From contig NZ_KZ983992.1 in assembly GCF_003569785.1 (NCBI RefSeq), positions 1-64,000 of the forward strand: a stretch of DNA of 64,000 bases, given 5' to 3'. The DNA is from Leucobacter sp. wl10 (GTDB taxonomy: Bacteria > Actinomycetota > Actinomycetes > Actinomycetales > Microbacteriaceae). Position numbers and translations under genes: made by a program. Of this stretch, positions 17,493 to 25,671 are shown one piece after another. The notes below the pieces were generated by a model, which saw only the letters and a program-made list of their open reading frames with translations, did not search any database and was not told the origin of the DNA. The number at the start of each line of letters is the position of its first letter. Position 1 is the first letter of the stretch.

Positions 17493-18053
17493 ATGTCCTC
17501 CTCACGCGGCAGACCGCACGCCTCGTCGCGCGAGGTGCTCGCGGACGCGGCCTGCGAGCTGTTTCTCGAGCGGGGCTACGAGGCGACGTCGGTCACGGAG
17601 ATCACCCGCCGCGCCGGGGTCAGCCGGTCGAGCTTCTTCAACTACTTCGCGGGCAAGTCCGAGATCCTCTGGTACGTGCTCGACCGGCGCATCGACGCAC
17701 TGCTCGCGGCACTCGCCGCCGCCGACGTCGAGCTCGCCGAGGCGCTCGGGGGCTTCGCGTCGGGCGAGCATCCGGACGCCCTGGCGCTCGCGATCGTCGA
17801 CGCGCGCACGATGGGGGTCGAGGAGGAGCTGGCCGCGGGGAGGGCCTCTCGCCAGGCGCGCATCGCGGCCGCGATCGCCGACCGACTGGTGCGCGGCGGC
17901 TGCGATCCGATCCGCGCCGAGATTCTCGCGGCCGGCTACGCAGCGGCGCTCCTCTCGGCGGTGTGGCGCTGGGCCGACCGCGGCGCGGGTCGTCACCGTC
18001 TGGAGGACGTGCTCGGGGAGGCGATCGGGATCGCCCGGGAGCTGCTCGGCTGA
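17493..18053 (+). CDS. TetR-family transcriptional regulator
   Basis: 186 residues with the TetR N-terminal HTH at 12-58 (VLADAACELFLERGYEATSV, then EITRRAGVSRSSFFNYFAGKSEIL) and an all-helical ligand domain with no recognisable signature. ATG at 17493 lies 6 nt after TAGGGT, suggesting a leaderless transcript; the same bases include GGAG. The downstream neighbour, 150 bp away in the same direction, is a YczE-type membrane protein and is the most likely target, but no operator palindrome was identified. Confidence 0.88.
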   Translation: MSSSRGRPHASSREVLADAACELFLERGYEATSVTEITRRAGVSRSSFFNYFAGKSEILWYVLDRRIDALLAALAAADVELAEALGGFASGEHPDALALAIVDARTMGVEEELAAGRASRQARIAAAIADRLVRGGCDPIRAEILAAGYAAALLSAVWRWADRGAGRHRLEDVLGEAIGIARELLG

Positions 18054-18203
18054 GCAGCGGGATCGAGCGGCGGATCCGGATCGTGCGCGCGAGCCGTTCG
18101 GCGCGACCCGGTGCCCGGTGCGAAGGCCCCAGGCCTGCGCCCACCGTGCCCTGCGCCCCCGGAAGGCCATAGGCTGGAGCGGTTGCCCGGATGAGGAGGA
18201 GCG

Positions 18204-18809
18204 ATGCGGATGCCGGAGCGGCTCGGCAGGCGCAGCCTGCAGCTCGTGGTCGGCCTGTACCTGTACGGGCTCGGCATCGCGCTGGTGGTGCGCAGCCGGC
18301 TCGGCTCGGCGCCGTGGGACGTGCTCACGCAGGGCATCATCAATCACGTGCCGCTGAGCTTCGGCGCGGTCACGGTGATCACGAGCGTCGCGGTGCTGCT
18401 GCTCTGGATCCCGCTGCGGCAGCGGCCGGGCCTCGGCAGCCTGGTCAACGCGCTGCTCGTCGGCCCCTTCGCCGACCTCAGTTTTCTCTTCCTGCCCGAG
18501 CTCGACGCGCTGTGGCTGCGCATTCCGCTCCTGGGGCTCGGGATCGTGGCCGTGGGAGCGGCCACCGGCCTCTACATCGGCGCAGGTTTCGGCCCCGGCC
18601 CCCGCGACGGCCTCATGACCGGGCTGCACGTGGTGACCGGGCGGCCCGTCTGGATCGTGCGCACCGCGCTCGAGGTGACCGTCGTCACCATCGGCTGGCT
18701 GCTCGGGGGCACGGTCGGACCGGGCACGCTGGCGTTCGCGCTGCTCATCGGCCCGCTGTGCCAGTTCTTCCTGAGGGTGTTCGCGATCCCGCCGTCGAAG
18801 GATCGGTAG
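18204..18809 (+). CDS. YczE/YyaS/YitT-like integral membrane protein
   Basis: 201 residues with five to six membrane spans. Family signatures are LYLYGLGIALVVRSRLGSAPWDVL, GLYIGAGFGPGPRDGLMTGL and VTIGWLLGGTVGPGTLAFALLIGPL. The family is widespread in Gram-positive bacteria with no settled function (in Bacillus, YczE affects surfactin production post-transcriptionally). The start follows AGGAGGAGC. Its last 65 bp overlap the 3' end of the convergent LacI gene. Confidence 0.85.
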   Translation: MRMPERLGRRSLQLVVGLYLYGLGIALVVRSRLGSAPWDVLTQGIINHVPLSFGAVTVITSVAVLLLWIPLRQRPGLGSLVNALLVGPFADLSFLFLPELDALWLRIPLLGLGIVAVGAATGLYIGAGFGPGPRDGLMTGLHVVTGRPVWIVRTALEVTVVTIGWLLGGTVGPGTLAFALLIGPLCQFFLRVFAIPPSKDR

Positions 18810-19833
18810 CGCGGGATCGCCGGCGCTCCTGACCGGTGCTGCCGCCGGTGAGCACCCGCATCGGCATCAGCACGTCGTCCGGCGAGCCGCCCTCGAGCAG
18901 TCGGATGAGCGTCCGAGCGCTCTGCGCCCCGGATTCGACGGGGTCGAGGACGAGATAGATGAGCCTGGGGTCGGCTGCGGCCTCGTGCTCCTCCGCGGCG
19001 ACGGCGACGGCGAGGTCTCCGGGGATGTCGATGCCGAGTTCTGCGGCCGCCGTGGCGATGGCCCGGCCGTAGGTGCTGTTCAAGCAGTAGACGGAGTCGT
19101 AGTCGCCGTGCGAGCCGGAGAGGAGGTCGCGGGCTCCGTCGATGGGGTGCTGCCCTTCGTGCAGGCGATACTCGAACGGCTCGACGGCGTGCGATTCGCA
19201 CCACTCGGTGTACGAGGACAACGACAGGTCGGTGTACAGATCGTTGGTGGGCCCGCGGAGGAAGGCAGGGTTGCGGGAGCCCCTGAGCCGGAACTCGTCG
19301 AGCACGCGGGGAACGCCGAGTTCGACCTGGGCGCGCACGGACCGCAGCGGGCCCGGCGGCACCTCGCCGGAGTACCCTCCCTCGGCGATCACGGCGACGC
19401 CGTGGGAGAGCGCCTGCTTGACGAACGGGTCGTCCGGCCGAGGGTCCACCATGATCACGCCGTCGAGGGAGAACCTGTCGACGAAGGAGCCGTCGGGACC
19501 GACGAGCATGGCGGTGATGGTGTAGCCGTGCTCGAGCGCCTCCATCGCGGCGCCGGCGATGATGCCGCGGTAGTAGGGGAGGTAGGTGTGCTCCCAGATA
19601 TCGGTCGCGCCGTGCTGCACCGCGACCCCGATCACGTTGGTGCGACCGGAGCGGAATACTTTGCTGATCCAGCCGGGCCGGTAGCCGAGTTCCTCGCCGA
19701 CGGCGAGCACCCGCTCGCGCGTGGCCTGCGCGACTTCCCCCTTGTTGTTGTAGACCAGGGACACCGTCGCGGTGGAGACGCCCGCGGCGGCGGCGACCTC
19801 GCGGATCGTGATCTTCCCTGAAGCGCCCGGCAT
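18745..19833 (-). CDS. LacI-family transcriptional regulator
   Basis: 362 residues from ATG 19833 (GGGAGGAAT site). The LacI HTH is at residues 7-55 (ITIREVAAAAGVSTATVSLVYNNKGEVAQATRERV, then GYRP). A periplasmic-binding-like effector domain follows (NVIGVAVQHGATDIWEHTYLPYYRGIIAGAA; then PLRSVRAQVE, SRNPAFLRGP). The C-terminal 25 residues are an Arg/Ser/Thr-rich tail encoded over the end of the convergent membrane-protein gene. Divergent from an amino-acid ABC importer operon, with a perfect 14-bp palindrome between them, so it very probably represses that operon. LacI proteins usually sense sugars; an amino-acid-linked target is unusual. Confidence 0.9.
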   Translation of the reverse strand: MPGASGKITIREVAAAAGVSTATVSLVYNNKGEVAQATRERVLAVGEELGYRPGWISKVFRSGRTNVIGVAVQHGATDIWEHTYLPYYRGIIAGAAMEALEHGYTITAMLVGPDGSFVDRFSLDGVIMVDPRPDDPFVKQALSHGVAVIAEGGYSGEVPPGPLRSVRAQVELGVPRVLDEFRLRGSRNPAFLRGPTNDLYTDLSLSSYTEWCESHAVEPFEYRLHEGQHPIDGARDLLSGSHGDYDSVYCLNSTYGRAIATAAAELGIDIPGDLAVAVAAEEHEAAADPRLIYLVLDPVESGAQSARTLIRLLEGGSPDDVLMPMRVLTGGSTGQERRRSRATDPSTAGSRTPSGRTGTAGR

Positions 19834-19862
19834 CCGATTCCTCCCAACGGTGAAGGTCGAGG

Positions 19863-19892
19863 TTGACAGTTCTTCGATGAGCCACATACTAT
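19863..19892 (+). promoter_or_regulatory. Promoter of the LacI-controlled importer operon
   Basis: A perfect TTGACA -35 (19863-19868), an 18-bp spacer and TACTAT (19887-19892) precede the substrate-binding protein start by about 50 bp. The -35/-10 pair lies inside the LacI/importer divergent region, directly upstream of the operator. Confidence 0.65.
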
Positions 19893-19902
19893 CGGCCCAT
19901 AC

Positions 19903-19916
19903 CTAAACCGGTTTAG
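19903..19916. promoter_or_regulatory. LacI-type operator palindrome
   Basis: CTAAACCGGTTTAG is a perfect 14-bp palindrome with the central CG typical of LacI/GalR operators. It begins 10 bp after the -10 box, covering the expected transcription start. Binding there should block transcription of the importer operon. Confidence 0.8.
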
Positions 19917-19944
19917 ATATGGACATCTCTGAGAAAGGTATTCA

Positions 19945-20823
19945 ATGAAGAAGCAAATTCTTGCCGGACTGGCACTGGCGGCCTCGGCCGGTCTCCTGCT
20001 CACCGGCTGCAGCGCGGGCTCCAACTCGTCGAGCGGCGCCGACGCCGCCACGAAGTCGTACGGCGACTGCGACGTGTCGGGGAAGAAGGGCGAGTTCACC
20101 CTCAAGACGCTCACCGAGGGGCAGCTCACGGTGAAGGCGGATCTGCCGAGCAAGGGCTGGTACAACGGCGACACCGTCAACTCGATCAAGGACGGCGTGG
20201 ACTTCTGCATCCTCGCGAACATCGCCTATCGCTCGGGTATCGACAAGATCGATCTGCAGAACGCCTCGTTCGACGGGCTCATCGCGGGCAAGGCCGGCGA
20301 CATGGACCTCACCCTCAATCAGATCACCATCACCGACGAGCGGGCGAAGATCTTCGACTTCTCGGAGCCCTACTACTCATCCACCGTGGGCGTCGTGGTG
20401 AAGAAGGGCTCCGACATCGACGCCGACTCGCTGCGCGACGCGAAGATCGGAGTGAAGCAGGGCACGACCGAGCAGCTCTTCGTGGAGCAGACGCTCAAGC
20501 CCTCGCAGCAGGTCTCGGTCTTCCCCGGCGATCCCGAGCTCGATGCCGCTGTGGCCGCGGGGCAGATCGACGCCGCCGTGCAGGACCTCAGCGTGGCGCT
20601 CGGCTCGACCTCGGCTTCGAACGGCGCCATCGAGGTGATCGGCCAGTACGACAGCGGTCAGAACATGGGCGTGCTGCTGCCGAAGGACTCGCCGAACACC
20701 GCGGTCGTGAGCGAGATCATCGCGCAGATGAAGCAGGACGGCACGATCGACGAGCTCGCGTCGAAGTACCTGAGCAAGGCGTACGGCGTCGACCCGACCG
20801 AGATCCCGGTCTGGAGCCTCTGA
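19945..20823 (+). CDS. Amino-acid ABC transporter substrate-binding lipoprotein
   Basis: 292 residues. A lipoprotein signal ends in the lipobox LLTGC (Cys about residue 22), followed by a Ser/Gly linker. The SBP_bac_3 fold shows FDGLIAGKAGDMDLTLNQITITDERAKIFDFSEPYYSS and GVKQGTTEQLFVEQ, the HisJ/GlnH-type pattern for polar amino acids. It would sit on the outer face of the membrane and deliver substrate to the permease. The ATG follows GAGAAAGGT. First gene of a six-gene run (to 25596) driven by the LacI-operated promoter. The ligand cannot be read from sequence. Confidence 0.9.
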   Translation: MKKQILAGLALAASAGLLLTGCSAGSNSSSGADAATKSYGDCDVSGKKGEFTLKTLTEGQLTVKADLPSKGWYNGDTVNSIKDGVDFCILANIAYRSGIDKIDLQNASFDGLIAGKAGDMDLTLNQITITDERAKIFDFSEPYYSSTVGVVVKKGSDIDADSLRDAKIGVKQGTTEQLFVEQTLKPSQQVSVFPGDPELDAAVAAGQIDAAVQDLSVALGSTSASNGAIEVIGQYDSGQNMGVLLPKDSPNTAVVSEIIAQMKQDGTIDELASKYLSKAYGVDPTEIPVWSL

Positions 20824-21926
20824 TGTCGCTCAGCTCGGCGACGCAGCCGGTGCGCATTCGCGAGCGCATCACGTCCGAACGCGACACCTCCGGCACCGCG
20901 CTCCTGGTCGGTGGACTTGTCTGGGCGCTGGCGGTCGCGGCCACCGCGCTCACCGCTATCTCGCTGCCCCAGGCGGCTTCCCCGGGTTGGCAGGTCGGGA
21001 TCGCGGCGGTGCTCTGGATCCTCGTCGCCCTCGCGCTGGTCTCCGGTTACCCGCTCGTGCAGGGACTGCAGGCGCGCACGCGCGCCGCCGCGGCCAAGCG
21101 CGCGGGGGACGACACCGGTGCCCGCGCGGCGAGGCACCGTGCGCGCCAGTCCGGCTGGATCGCCGCGGGTTTCGCGCTGCCGATCCTGCTGCTCACCGTG
21201 TTCGCGCAGTTCCTCGCGGCGAATGACCACGCCGTGCAGACCACGTTCTTCGACGTCCCCTTCATGCTGCAGAGCCTGAAGGACATCGCGATCGGCTTCT
21301 GGCAGAACGTGCAGATCGCCGTTCTCGCGGAGATCCTCGTGCTGGTCTGGGCGATGGTCATCGCCCTCGCCAGGATCCTCCCGGGTCGCGCAGGTCGGCC
21401 GATCCGGTGGCTCGCGACGGCGTACATCGATGCGTTCCGCGCGGTTCCGTCGATCATCGTCATTTACCTGGTCGGGTTCGGCCTTCCGCTGGCGGGCATT
21501 CCCTTCTTCAGCGAGCTCGGGCCGTTCTGGTCGTCGGTGCTCGCGCTGACGCTGACCTACGGCGCGTACGTCGCCGAGGTCTACCGCTCCGGCATCGACA
21601 GCATCCACTGGTCCCAGGTCGCCGCGGCTCGCTCGCTCGGCCTCAGCTACGGCAAGACGATGCGCTTCGTTGTCGTGCCTCAGGCCGTGCGCCGGGTGCT
21701 GCCGCCGTTGCTCAACGACTTCATCGGCCTGCAGAAGGACACGGCGCTCGTCACGATCATCGGCATGGTGGACGCGTTCACGCAGGCGAAGATCCTCTCG
21801 AGCAACTACTTCAACCTGTCCTCGGTGACGGTCGTCGCGATCCTCTTCATCATCATCACCATCCCGCAGACCCGGTTCGTCGACCGGCTGATCGAGCGCG
21901 ACAACCGCGCCAAGACAAGGGGCTGA
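20823..21926 (+). CDS. Amino-acid ABC transporter permease
   Basis: 367 residues, longer than the usual 220-300 because of an N-terminal extension with two extra membrane spans joined by an Arg/Ala-rich cytoplasmic loop (residues 75-110). The BPD_transp_1 core shows FWQNVQIAVLAEILVLVWAM, YIDAFRAVPSIIVIYLVGFGLP and the EAA-loop equivalent YRSGIDSIHWSQVAAARSLGLSYGKTMRFVVVPQAVR. ATG at 20823 overlaps the final base of the upstream stop. The only permease gene in the operon, so it presumably forms a homodimer with two copies of the ATPase. Confidence 0.9.
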   Translation: MSLSSATQPVRIRERITSERDTSGTALLVGGLVWALAVAATALTAISLPQAASPGWQVGIAAVLWILVALALVSGYPLVQGLQARTRAAAAKRAGDDTGARAARHRARQSGWIAAGFALPILLLTVFAQFLAANDHAVQTTFFDVPFMLQSLKDIAIGFWQNVQIAVLAEILVLVWAMVIALARILPGRAGRPIRWLATAYIDAFRAVPSIIVIYLVGFGLPLAGIPFFSELGPFWSSVLALTLTYGAYVAEVYRSGIDSIHWSQVAAARSLGLSYGKTMRFVVVPQAVRRVLPPLLNDFIGLQKDTALVTIIGMVDAFTQAKILSSNYFNLSSVTVVAILFIIITIPQTRFVDRLIERDNRAKTRG

Positions 21927-21930
21927 GCCC

Positions 21931-22674
21931 ATGGCATTCCTCGAACTCAACGGACTGCGCAAGTCGTACGGCGACCACGAGGTGCTGCGCGGCATCGACC
22001 TGCACATCGAGCAGCACCAGGTGGTCTGCCTCATCGGAGCCTCCGGCTGCGGCAAGTCGACCCTGCTGCGCACCATCAACGGCCTGGAGGAGATCCAGGA
22101 AGGCGAGATCCGGCTCGACGACGAGTGCGTCTCGGGCGAGGGAGTCGACCTGGATCGCCTGCGCACGCGCATCGGGATCGTGTTCCAGAGCTTCAACCTG
22201 TTCCCCCACATGACCGTGCTCGACAACGTCACGCTCGGCCCGCGTCGGGTGCTCGGCGTCAGCGCCAGGGAAGCGGAGGAGTTCGCGCGCAAGCTGCTCG
22301 CCCGCGTCGGTCTCGAGGCGAAGGCCGACTCCTACCCCGATCAGCTGTCGGGAGGCCAGCAGCAGCGCGTGGCGATCGTGCGCGCCGTCGCGATGAACAC
22401 CGACGTGCTGCTGCTCGACGAGATCACCTCGGCGCTCGATCCCGAACTCGTCGCCGAAGTGCTGAACATCGTGAAGGATCTCGCGGCGGACGGGCTCACG
22501 ATCCTCATGGCGACGCACGAGATGAACTTCGCGCGCGACGTGGCCGACTCGATCGCGTTCCTGCACGAGGGGCGTGTGCTCGAGCAGGGGCCGCCTGAGC
22601 AGATCTTCGGCGCGCCGCGCGCGGAGCGCACGCGTGAGTTCCTCAGCCAGATCATCGCGGCAGGCCGCCTGTGA
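21931..22674 (+). CDS. Amino-acid ABC transporter ATP-binding protein (GlnQ/HisP type)
   Basis: 247 residues with Walker A GASGCGKST, the Q-loop in VFQSFNLFPHMTV, signature LSGGQQQRVAIVRA, Walker B LLLDEITSALDPE and the H-loop ATHEM. It couples ATP hydrolysis to amino-acid uptake by the preceding permease and lipoprotein. It starts 4 bp after the permease stop, and its own stop overlaps the GATase start by 4 bp, tying the importer to the enzymes downstream. Confidence 0.93.
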   Translation: MAFLELNGLRKSYGDHEVLRGIDLHIEQHQVVCLIGASGCGKSTLLRTINGLEEIQEGEIRLDDECVSGEGVDLDRLRTRIGIVFQSFNLFPHMTVLDNVTLGPRRVLGVSAREAEEFARKLLARVGLEAKADSYPDQLSGGQQQRVAIVRAVAMNTDVLLLDEITSALDPELVAEVLNIVKDLAADGLTILMATHEMNFARDVADSIAFLHEGRVLEQGPPEQIFGAPRAERTREFLSQIIAAGRL

Positions 22675-23399
22675 GCGCGACGCGGGTGCTCGTCGTCGAG
22701 CACGAGGCAGACACAGGCATCCAGCGGGTCGGCCGAGCACTCTCGGAGGCCGGCGCGCAGCTCGACATCGTCGGACCCGAGACCGGGACCGAGCTGCCGG
22801 AGAACCTGGCGGGCTACGATGCGCTGGTCGTGCTCGGCGGGTCTCCGGGACCCGAGGACGACGATCGGGCCCCCTGGATGCCGCGCACCCGCTCCCTCGT
22901 GCGCGAGGCGCTCGACGGCGAAGTTCCGTACCTCGGGATCTGTCTCGGCGCTCAGGTGCTGGGCGTCGTCGCGGGCGGCGCGGTCGGCGATGCCGAGCAT
23001 CCCGAGGTGGGCCTCTGCGGATTCGAGCTCACCCCGGCGGCCGAGGGGGACCCGCTGCTCGGCGGTCTCGAAACGACCGCGGGGCCGTTGCGCGCGATGC
23101 AGTGGCACTTCCTGGAGGTCACCCGGCTGCCGCCGGGCAGCGTCTCGCTCGCCCGGAGCGGGGCCTGCGCCAACCAGGCCTTCCGCGTCGGACGGAACGC
23201 GTGGGGAGTGCAGTTCCATCTCGAGGCCGACGCGGAGATCGCCGCGGGGTGGGCCGGGCCCGAGCACTCGAGGCGCGAGCTTGCCCGAGCGGGGCTCACG
23301 GCGGAGAATGTCGTTGCGCGGATGAGGGAGGACGAGGAATGGCTCGACCGGACCTGGAGCGACGTGGCGCGGCGGTGGCTCGCGGTGGCCAGAGGGTGA
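22671..23399 (+). CDS. Class-I glutamine amidotransferase-like protein (first of two in the operon)
   Basis: 242 residues, one GATase1 domain. It has LVVLGGSPGPEDDD, nucleophile Cys in GICLGAQVLGVVAGG, and VQFHLEAD with catalytic His and Glu. It is a close paralogue of the protein starting at 24769 (shared VLVVEHEAD/LLVVQHEAD N-terminus, APW-PR-RSLV, PYLG-CLGAQVL-VVAGG, WGVQFH). It lacks a synthetase partner domain, so it may hydrolyse a gamma-glutamyl or other amide instead of feeding ammonia. Start GTG at 22671 overlaps the ATPase stop; its stop overlaps the next start (GTGA). Confidence 0.88.
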   Translation: MSATRVLVVEHEADTGIQRVGRALSEAGAQLDIVGPETGTELPENLAGYDALVVLGGSPGPEDDDRAPWMPRTRSLVREALDGEVPYLGICLGAQVLGVVAGGAVGDAEHPEVGLCGFELTPAAEGDPLLGGLETTAGPLRAMQWHFLEVTRLPPGSVSLARSGACANQAFRVGRNAWGVQFHLEADAEIAAGWAGPEHSRRELARAGLTAENVVARMREDEEWLDRTWSDVARRWLAVARG

Positions 23400-24772
23400 G
23401 CGAGACGGTTCCGGCCGAGCGTCGCCGGCAGATCATCTCGGCCGCGCTCGAGCATCGCCTTCTCGATGCCGCTGACGCGCCGCTCGCCGCCTTCATGGAC
23501 CTGGACGGGATCGCGGAGAACGTCGCCGCCCTGCAACGGGCGTTCGCCGAGTCCCTTCCCGATGGGGCCGGTGCGCAGCACGCCTTCGCGGTGAAGGCGC
23601 ACAGCGAGATCCCGATGCTGCGCTACCTGCATTCGCTGGGCATGGGGTGCGAGGTCGCGAGTGAGGGCGAGCTGGCGCAGGCGCTCCGAGCCGGAGTGGC
23701 TCCCGAGAGAATCGTGTTCGATTCGCCGGCGAAGTCGGTGCACGAGCTCGAATGGGCGCTCTCGCTCGGCGCCGCGGTGAACGCCGACAACTTCCAGGAA
23801 CTCGACCGGATCACGCGCATCCGCGAGGAGCTGACGCCCGAGAGCGCATCGGTGATCGGCATCAGGGTCAATCCTCAGGCCGGCGTCGGAGCGATCGCCG
23901 CGATGAGCACGGCCGGCGAGCACTCTAAGTTCGGCATCCCGCTGCGAGACTCCGGCAACCGCGCGCAGTTGGTCGATGCCTACCTCGAGCGCCCCTGGCT
24001 CAGCCGCCTGCACGCGCACATCGGCTCTCAGGGCTTCCCGATCGAGCTCGTCGTAGAAGGGCTCAACGCCGTCATCGATCTGGCCGAGGAGATCGATGAG
24101 CGAGCCGGGGAGCGCCGAGTGGTCTCCATCGACATCGGCGGCGGTCTCGCGGTCGACTTTGCGGGGGAGGAGCCGCGCACCAACTGGGCGGGCTATGCCG
24201 CCGCACTGCGACAAGGCGCTCCTCGACTTTTCAGCGGCGACTACGACCTCGTCACCGAGTTCGGGCGCAGCGTGCTCGCCAAATTCGGCTTCATCGCCGC
24301 GTACGTCGAGTACACGAAGGAAGCCGGCGGGCGCAGAATCGCCATCACGCACGCCGGGGCCCAAGTGGCGATGCGCACGACCTTCATGCCGGAGGCGTGG
24401 CCGATCCGAGTCGAGGCGAGGAATGCCGACGGTTCGCCGAAGATCGCGCCGGCCGAGGTGCACGACGTCGCCGGTCCCTGCTGCTTCGCCGGAGATCTCG
24501 TGGCCAGGGAACGCGAGTTGCCCCGCCTCGACCCGGGCGACATCGTGACGCTTCTCGACACCGGCGCCTACTACGCCTCGACCGGATTCCGCTACAACTC
24601 GCTCCTCGAGCCCGGGATCTACGGAGCGCGTTCCGCGGAGGGAGGGATCGCATTCGAGACCATCCGCGCCCCCGAGACCCTCACCGCCCTCCTGGCGCGG
24701 ACCCCGGACGACACCGCTTCGGTCGAGACCCCGGACCGATCGCGGGTGTCGACCGCGGGGGAGGCCTCGTGA
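23396..24772 (+). CDS. Fold-III PLP-dependent decarboxylase (ornithine/diaminopimelate decarboxylase superfamily)
   Basis: 458 residues. The PLP lysine lies in HAFAVKAHSEIPMLRYL near residue 65. CEVASEGELAQALRAG, HIGSQG and SIDIGGGLAVDF bind the cofactor. The second-half motif GPCCFAGD supplies the Cys and Asp that act across the dimer interface, and GAYYASTGFRYNS is the C-terminal motif. All chemistry residues appear present. The family decarboxylates basic or dicarboxylic amino acids; the sequence most resembles the LysA/Y4yA-like branch, but the substrate is unassigned. It sits between two GATases in a GTGA-overlapped operon with an amino-acid importer, so the imported compound or a derivative is the natural substrate candidate. 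Confidence 0.85.
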   Translation: MSETVPAERRRQIISAALEHRLLDAADAPLAAFMDLDGIAENVAALQRAFAESLPDGAGAQHAFAVKAHSEIPMLRYLHSLGMGCEVASEGELAQALRAGVAPERIVFDSPAKSVHELEWALSLGAAVNADNFQELDRITRIREELTPESASVIGIRVNPQAGVGAIAAMSTAGEHSKFGIPLRDSGNRAQLVDAYLERPWLSRLHAHIGSQGFPIELVVEGLNAVIDLAEEIDERAGERRVVSIDIGGGLAVDFAGEEPRTNWAGYAAALRQGAPRLFSGDYDLVTEFGRSVLAKFGFIAAYVEYTKEAGGRRIAITHAGAQVAMRTTFMPEAWPIRVEARNADGSPKIAPAEVHDVAGPCCFAGDLVARERELPRLDPGDIVTLLDTGAYYASTGFRYNSLLEPGIYGARSAEGGIAFETIRAPETLTALLARTPDDTASVETPDRSRVSTAGEAS

Positions 24773-25596
24773 ACCGCCTGCTCGTCGTGCAGCACGAGGC
24801 CGACGCCGGGATCGGCCAGTTCGCCGCCCGCCTGGCGTCCGTCGATCTCGCGGTCGAGACGGTCGGGGCCGCCACCCGCCGAGCGGTGCCGGCATCTCTC
24901 GACGGGTTCGATGCGCTGATCGTGCTGGGCGGAGCCCCGCAGCCGACAGACGACGATGCGGCGCCATGGCTTCCGCGAGTGCGTTCCCTGGTCGCCGATG
25001 CCATCGACAGGGAAGCCCCCTATCTCGGCGTATGCCTTGGCGCCCAAGTGCTCGCGGTGGTGGCCGGAGGAACCGTTGCTCCGGCGCGGGTGCGCCCCGA
25101 AGTCGGTCTGACCGACATCGTGCTCGACCCCGAAGCGAAGGGCGATCCGCTGTTCGGCGGGCTGCCGGAGCGGGTGCGCGCTGTCGAGTGGCACTTCGAC
25201 GAGGTGATCGAGCTCCCCGACGGGGCCGTGCGGCTCGGAGGGAGCGAGGCCTGCGAGCACCAGGCTTTCCGCCTCGGGACGCACGCGTGGGGCGTGCAGT
25301 TCCACCCGGAGCTGCTGAGCGAGGGGTTGAGCCGGTGGGTACGGGACTCCCCGGACTCGTTGCGCCGAGCGGGGCTCTCCGCGGACCAGGTGCTTGAGCT
25401 CGTCGCGTCTAAGGATCGATACCTGCAAGCGGTCTGGGGAGCGTTCTTCGACCGTTGGGTGCATCTCGCCGCGCGGGCAGACGGATCGCCGGCACTCCCT
25501 CGCCGTCATTCTGCGCGGAGTGAGGAACGAGCGCAGTCGCAGAATCCAGTCCGATCGGATCCTGCGACTCGCAAGCTCGCGCAAGATGACGTGTAG
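24769..25596 (+). CDS. Class-I glutamine amidotransferase-like protein (second in the operon)
   Basis: 275 residues. It starts at GTG 24769 (VNRLLVVQHEADAGIG), overlapping the decarboxylase stop. The GATase triad is intact: Cys in GVCLGAQVLAVVAGG, and His/Glu in VQFHPELL. It is a paralogue of the 22671 gene but with the more canonical FHPE motif. The true domain ends near residue 240; the last 30 or so residues (RRHSARSEERAQSQNP...) are read from a dispersed repeat that has entered the 3' end and are probably functionless. Last gene of the LacI-controlled operon. Confidence 0.87.
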   Translation: MNRLLVVQHEADAGIGQFAARLASVDLAVETVGAATRRAVPASLDGFDALIVLGGAPQPTDDDAAPWLPRVRSLVADAIDREAPYLGVCLGAQVLAVVAGGTVAPARVRPEVGLTDIVLDPEAKGDPLFGGLPERVRAVEWHFDEVIELPDGAVRLGGSEACEHQAFRLGTHAWGVQFHPELLSEGLSRWVRDSPDSLRRAGLSADQVLELVASKDRYLQAVWGAFFDRWVHLAARADGSPALPRRHSARSEERAQSQNPVRSDPATRKLAQDDV

Positions 25597-25640
25597 GCCG
25601 CTCGCGCGGGATGACGTAGGGGAGGCTCGCGCAGGATAGC
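25503..25640. repeat. REP-like palindromic repeat cluster
   Basis: Short imperfect palindromes are packed together. GTCATTCTGCG (25505-25515) has its near-complement in CGCAAGATGAC (25580-25590). GTCGCAGAATCC and GGATCCTGCGAC flank a short loop. Two more CTCGCGC-GGAT units follow to 25640. This is the look of repetitive extragenic palindromes, and it supplies the terminal codons of the upstream GATase. No second copy was seen in this window. Confidence 0.6.
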
Positions 25641-25646
25641 CGGGAA

Positions 25647-25668
25647 GGTGGCGCGCGGAAGCGCCACC
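25647..25668. terminator. Hairpin between convergent genes
   Basis: GGTGGCGC (25647-25654) and GCGCCACC (25661-25668) form a perfect 8-bp stem with loop GCGGAA, 4 bp before the stop of the minus-strand fadH-type gene. No T-run; probably a shared terminator. Confidence 0.55.
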
Positions 25669-25671
25669 ACC

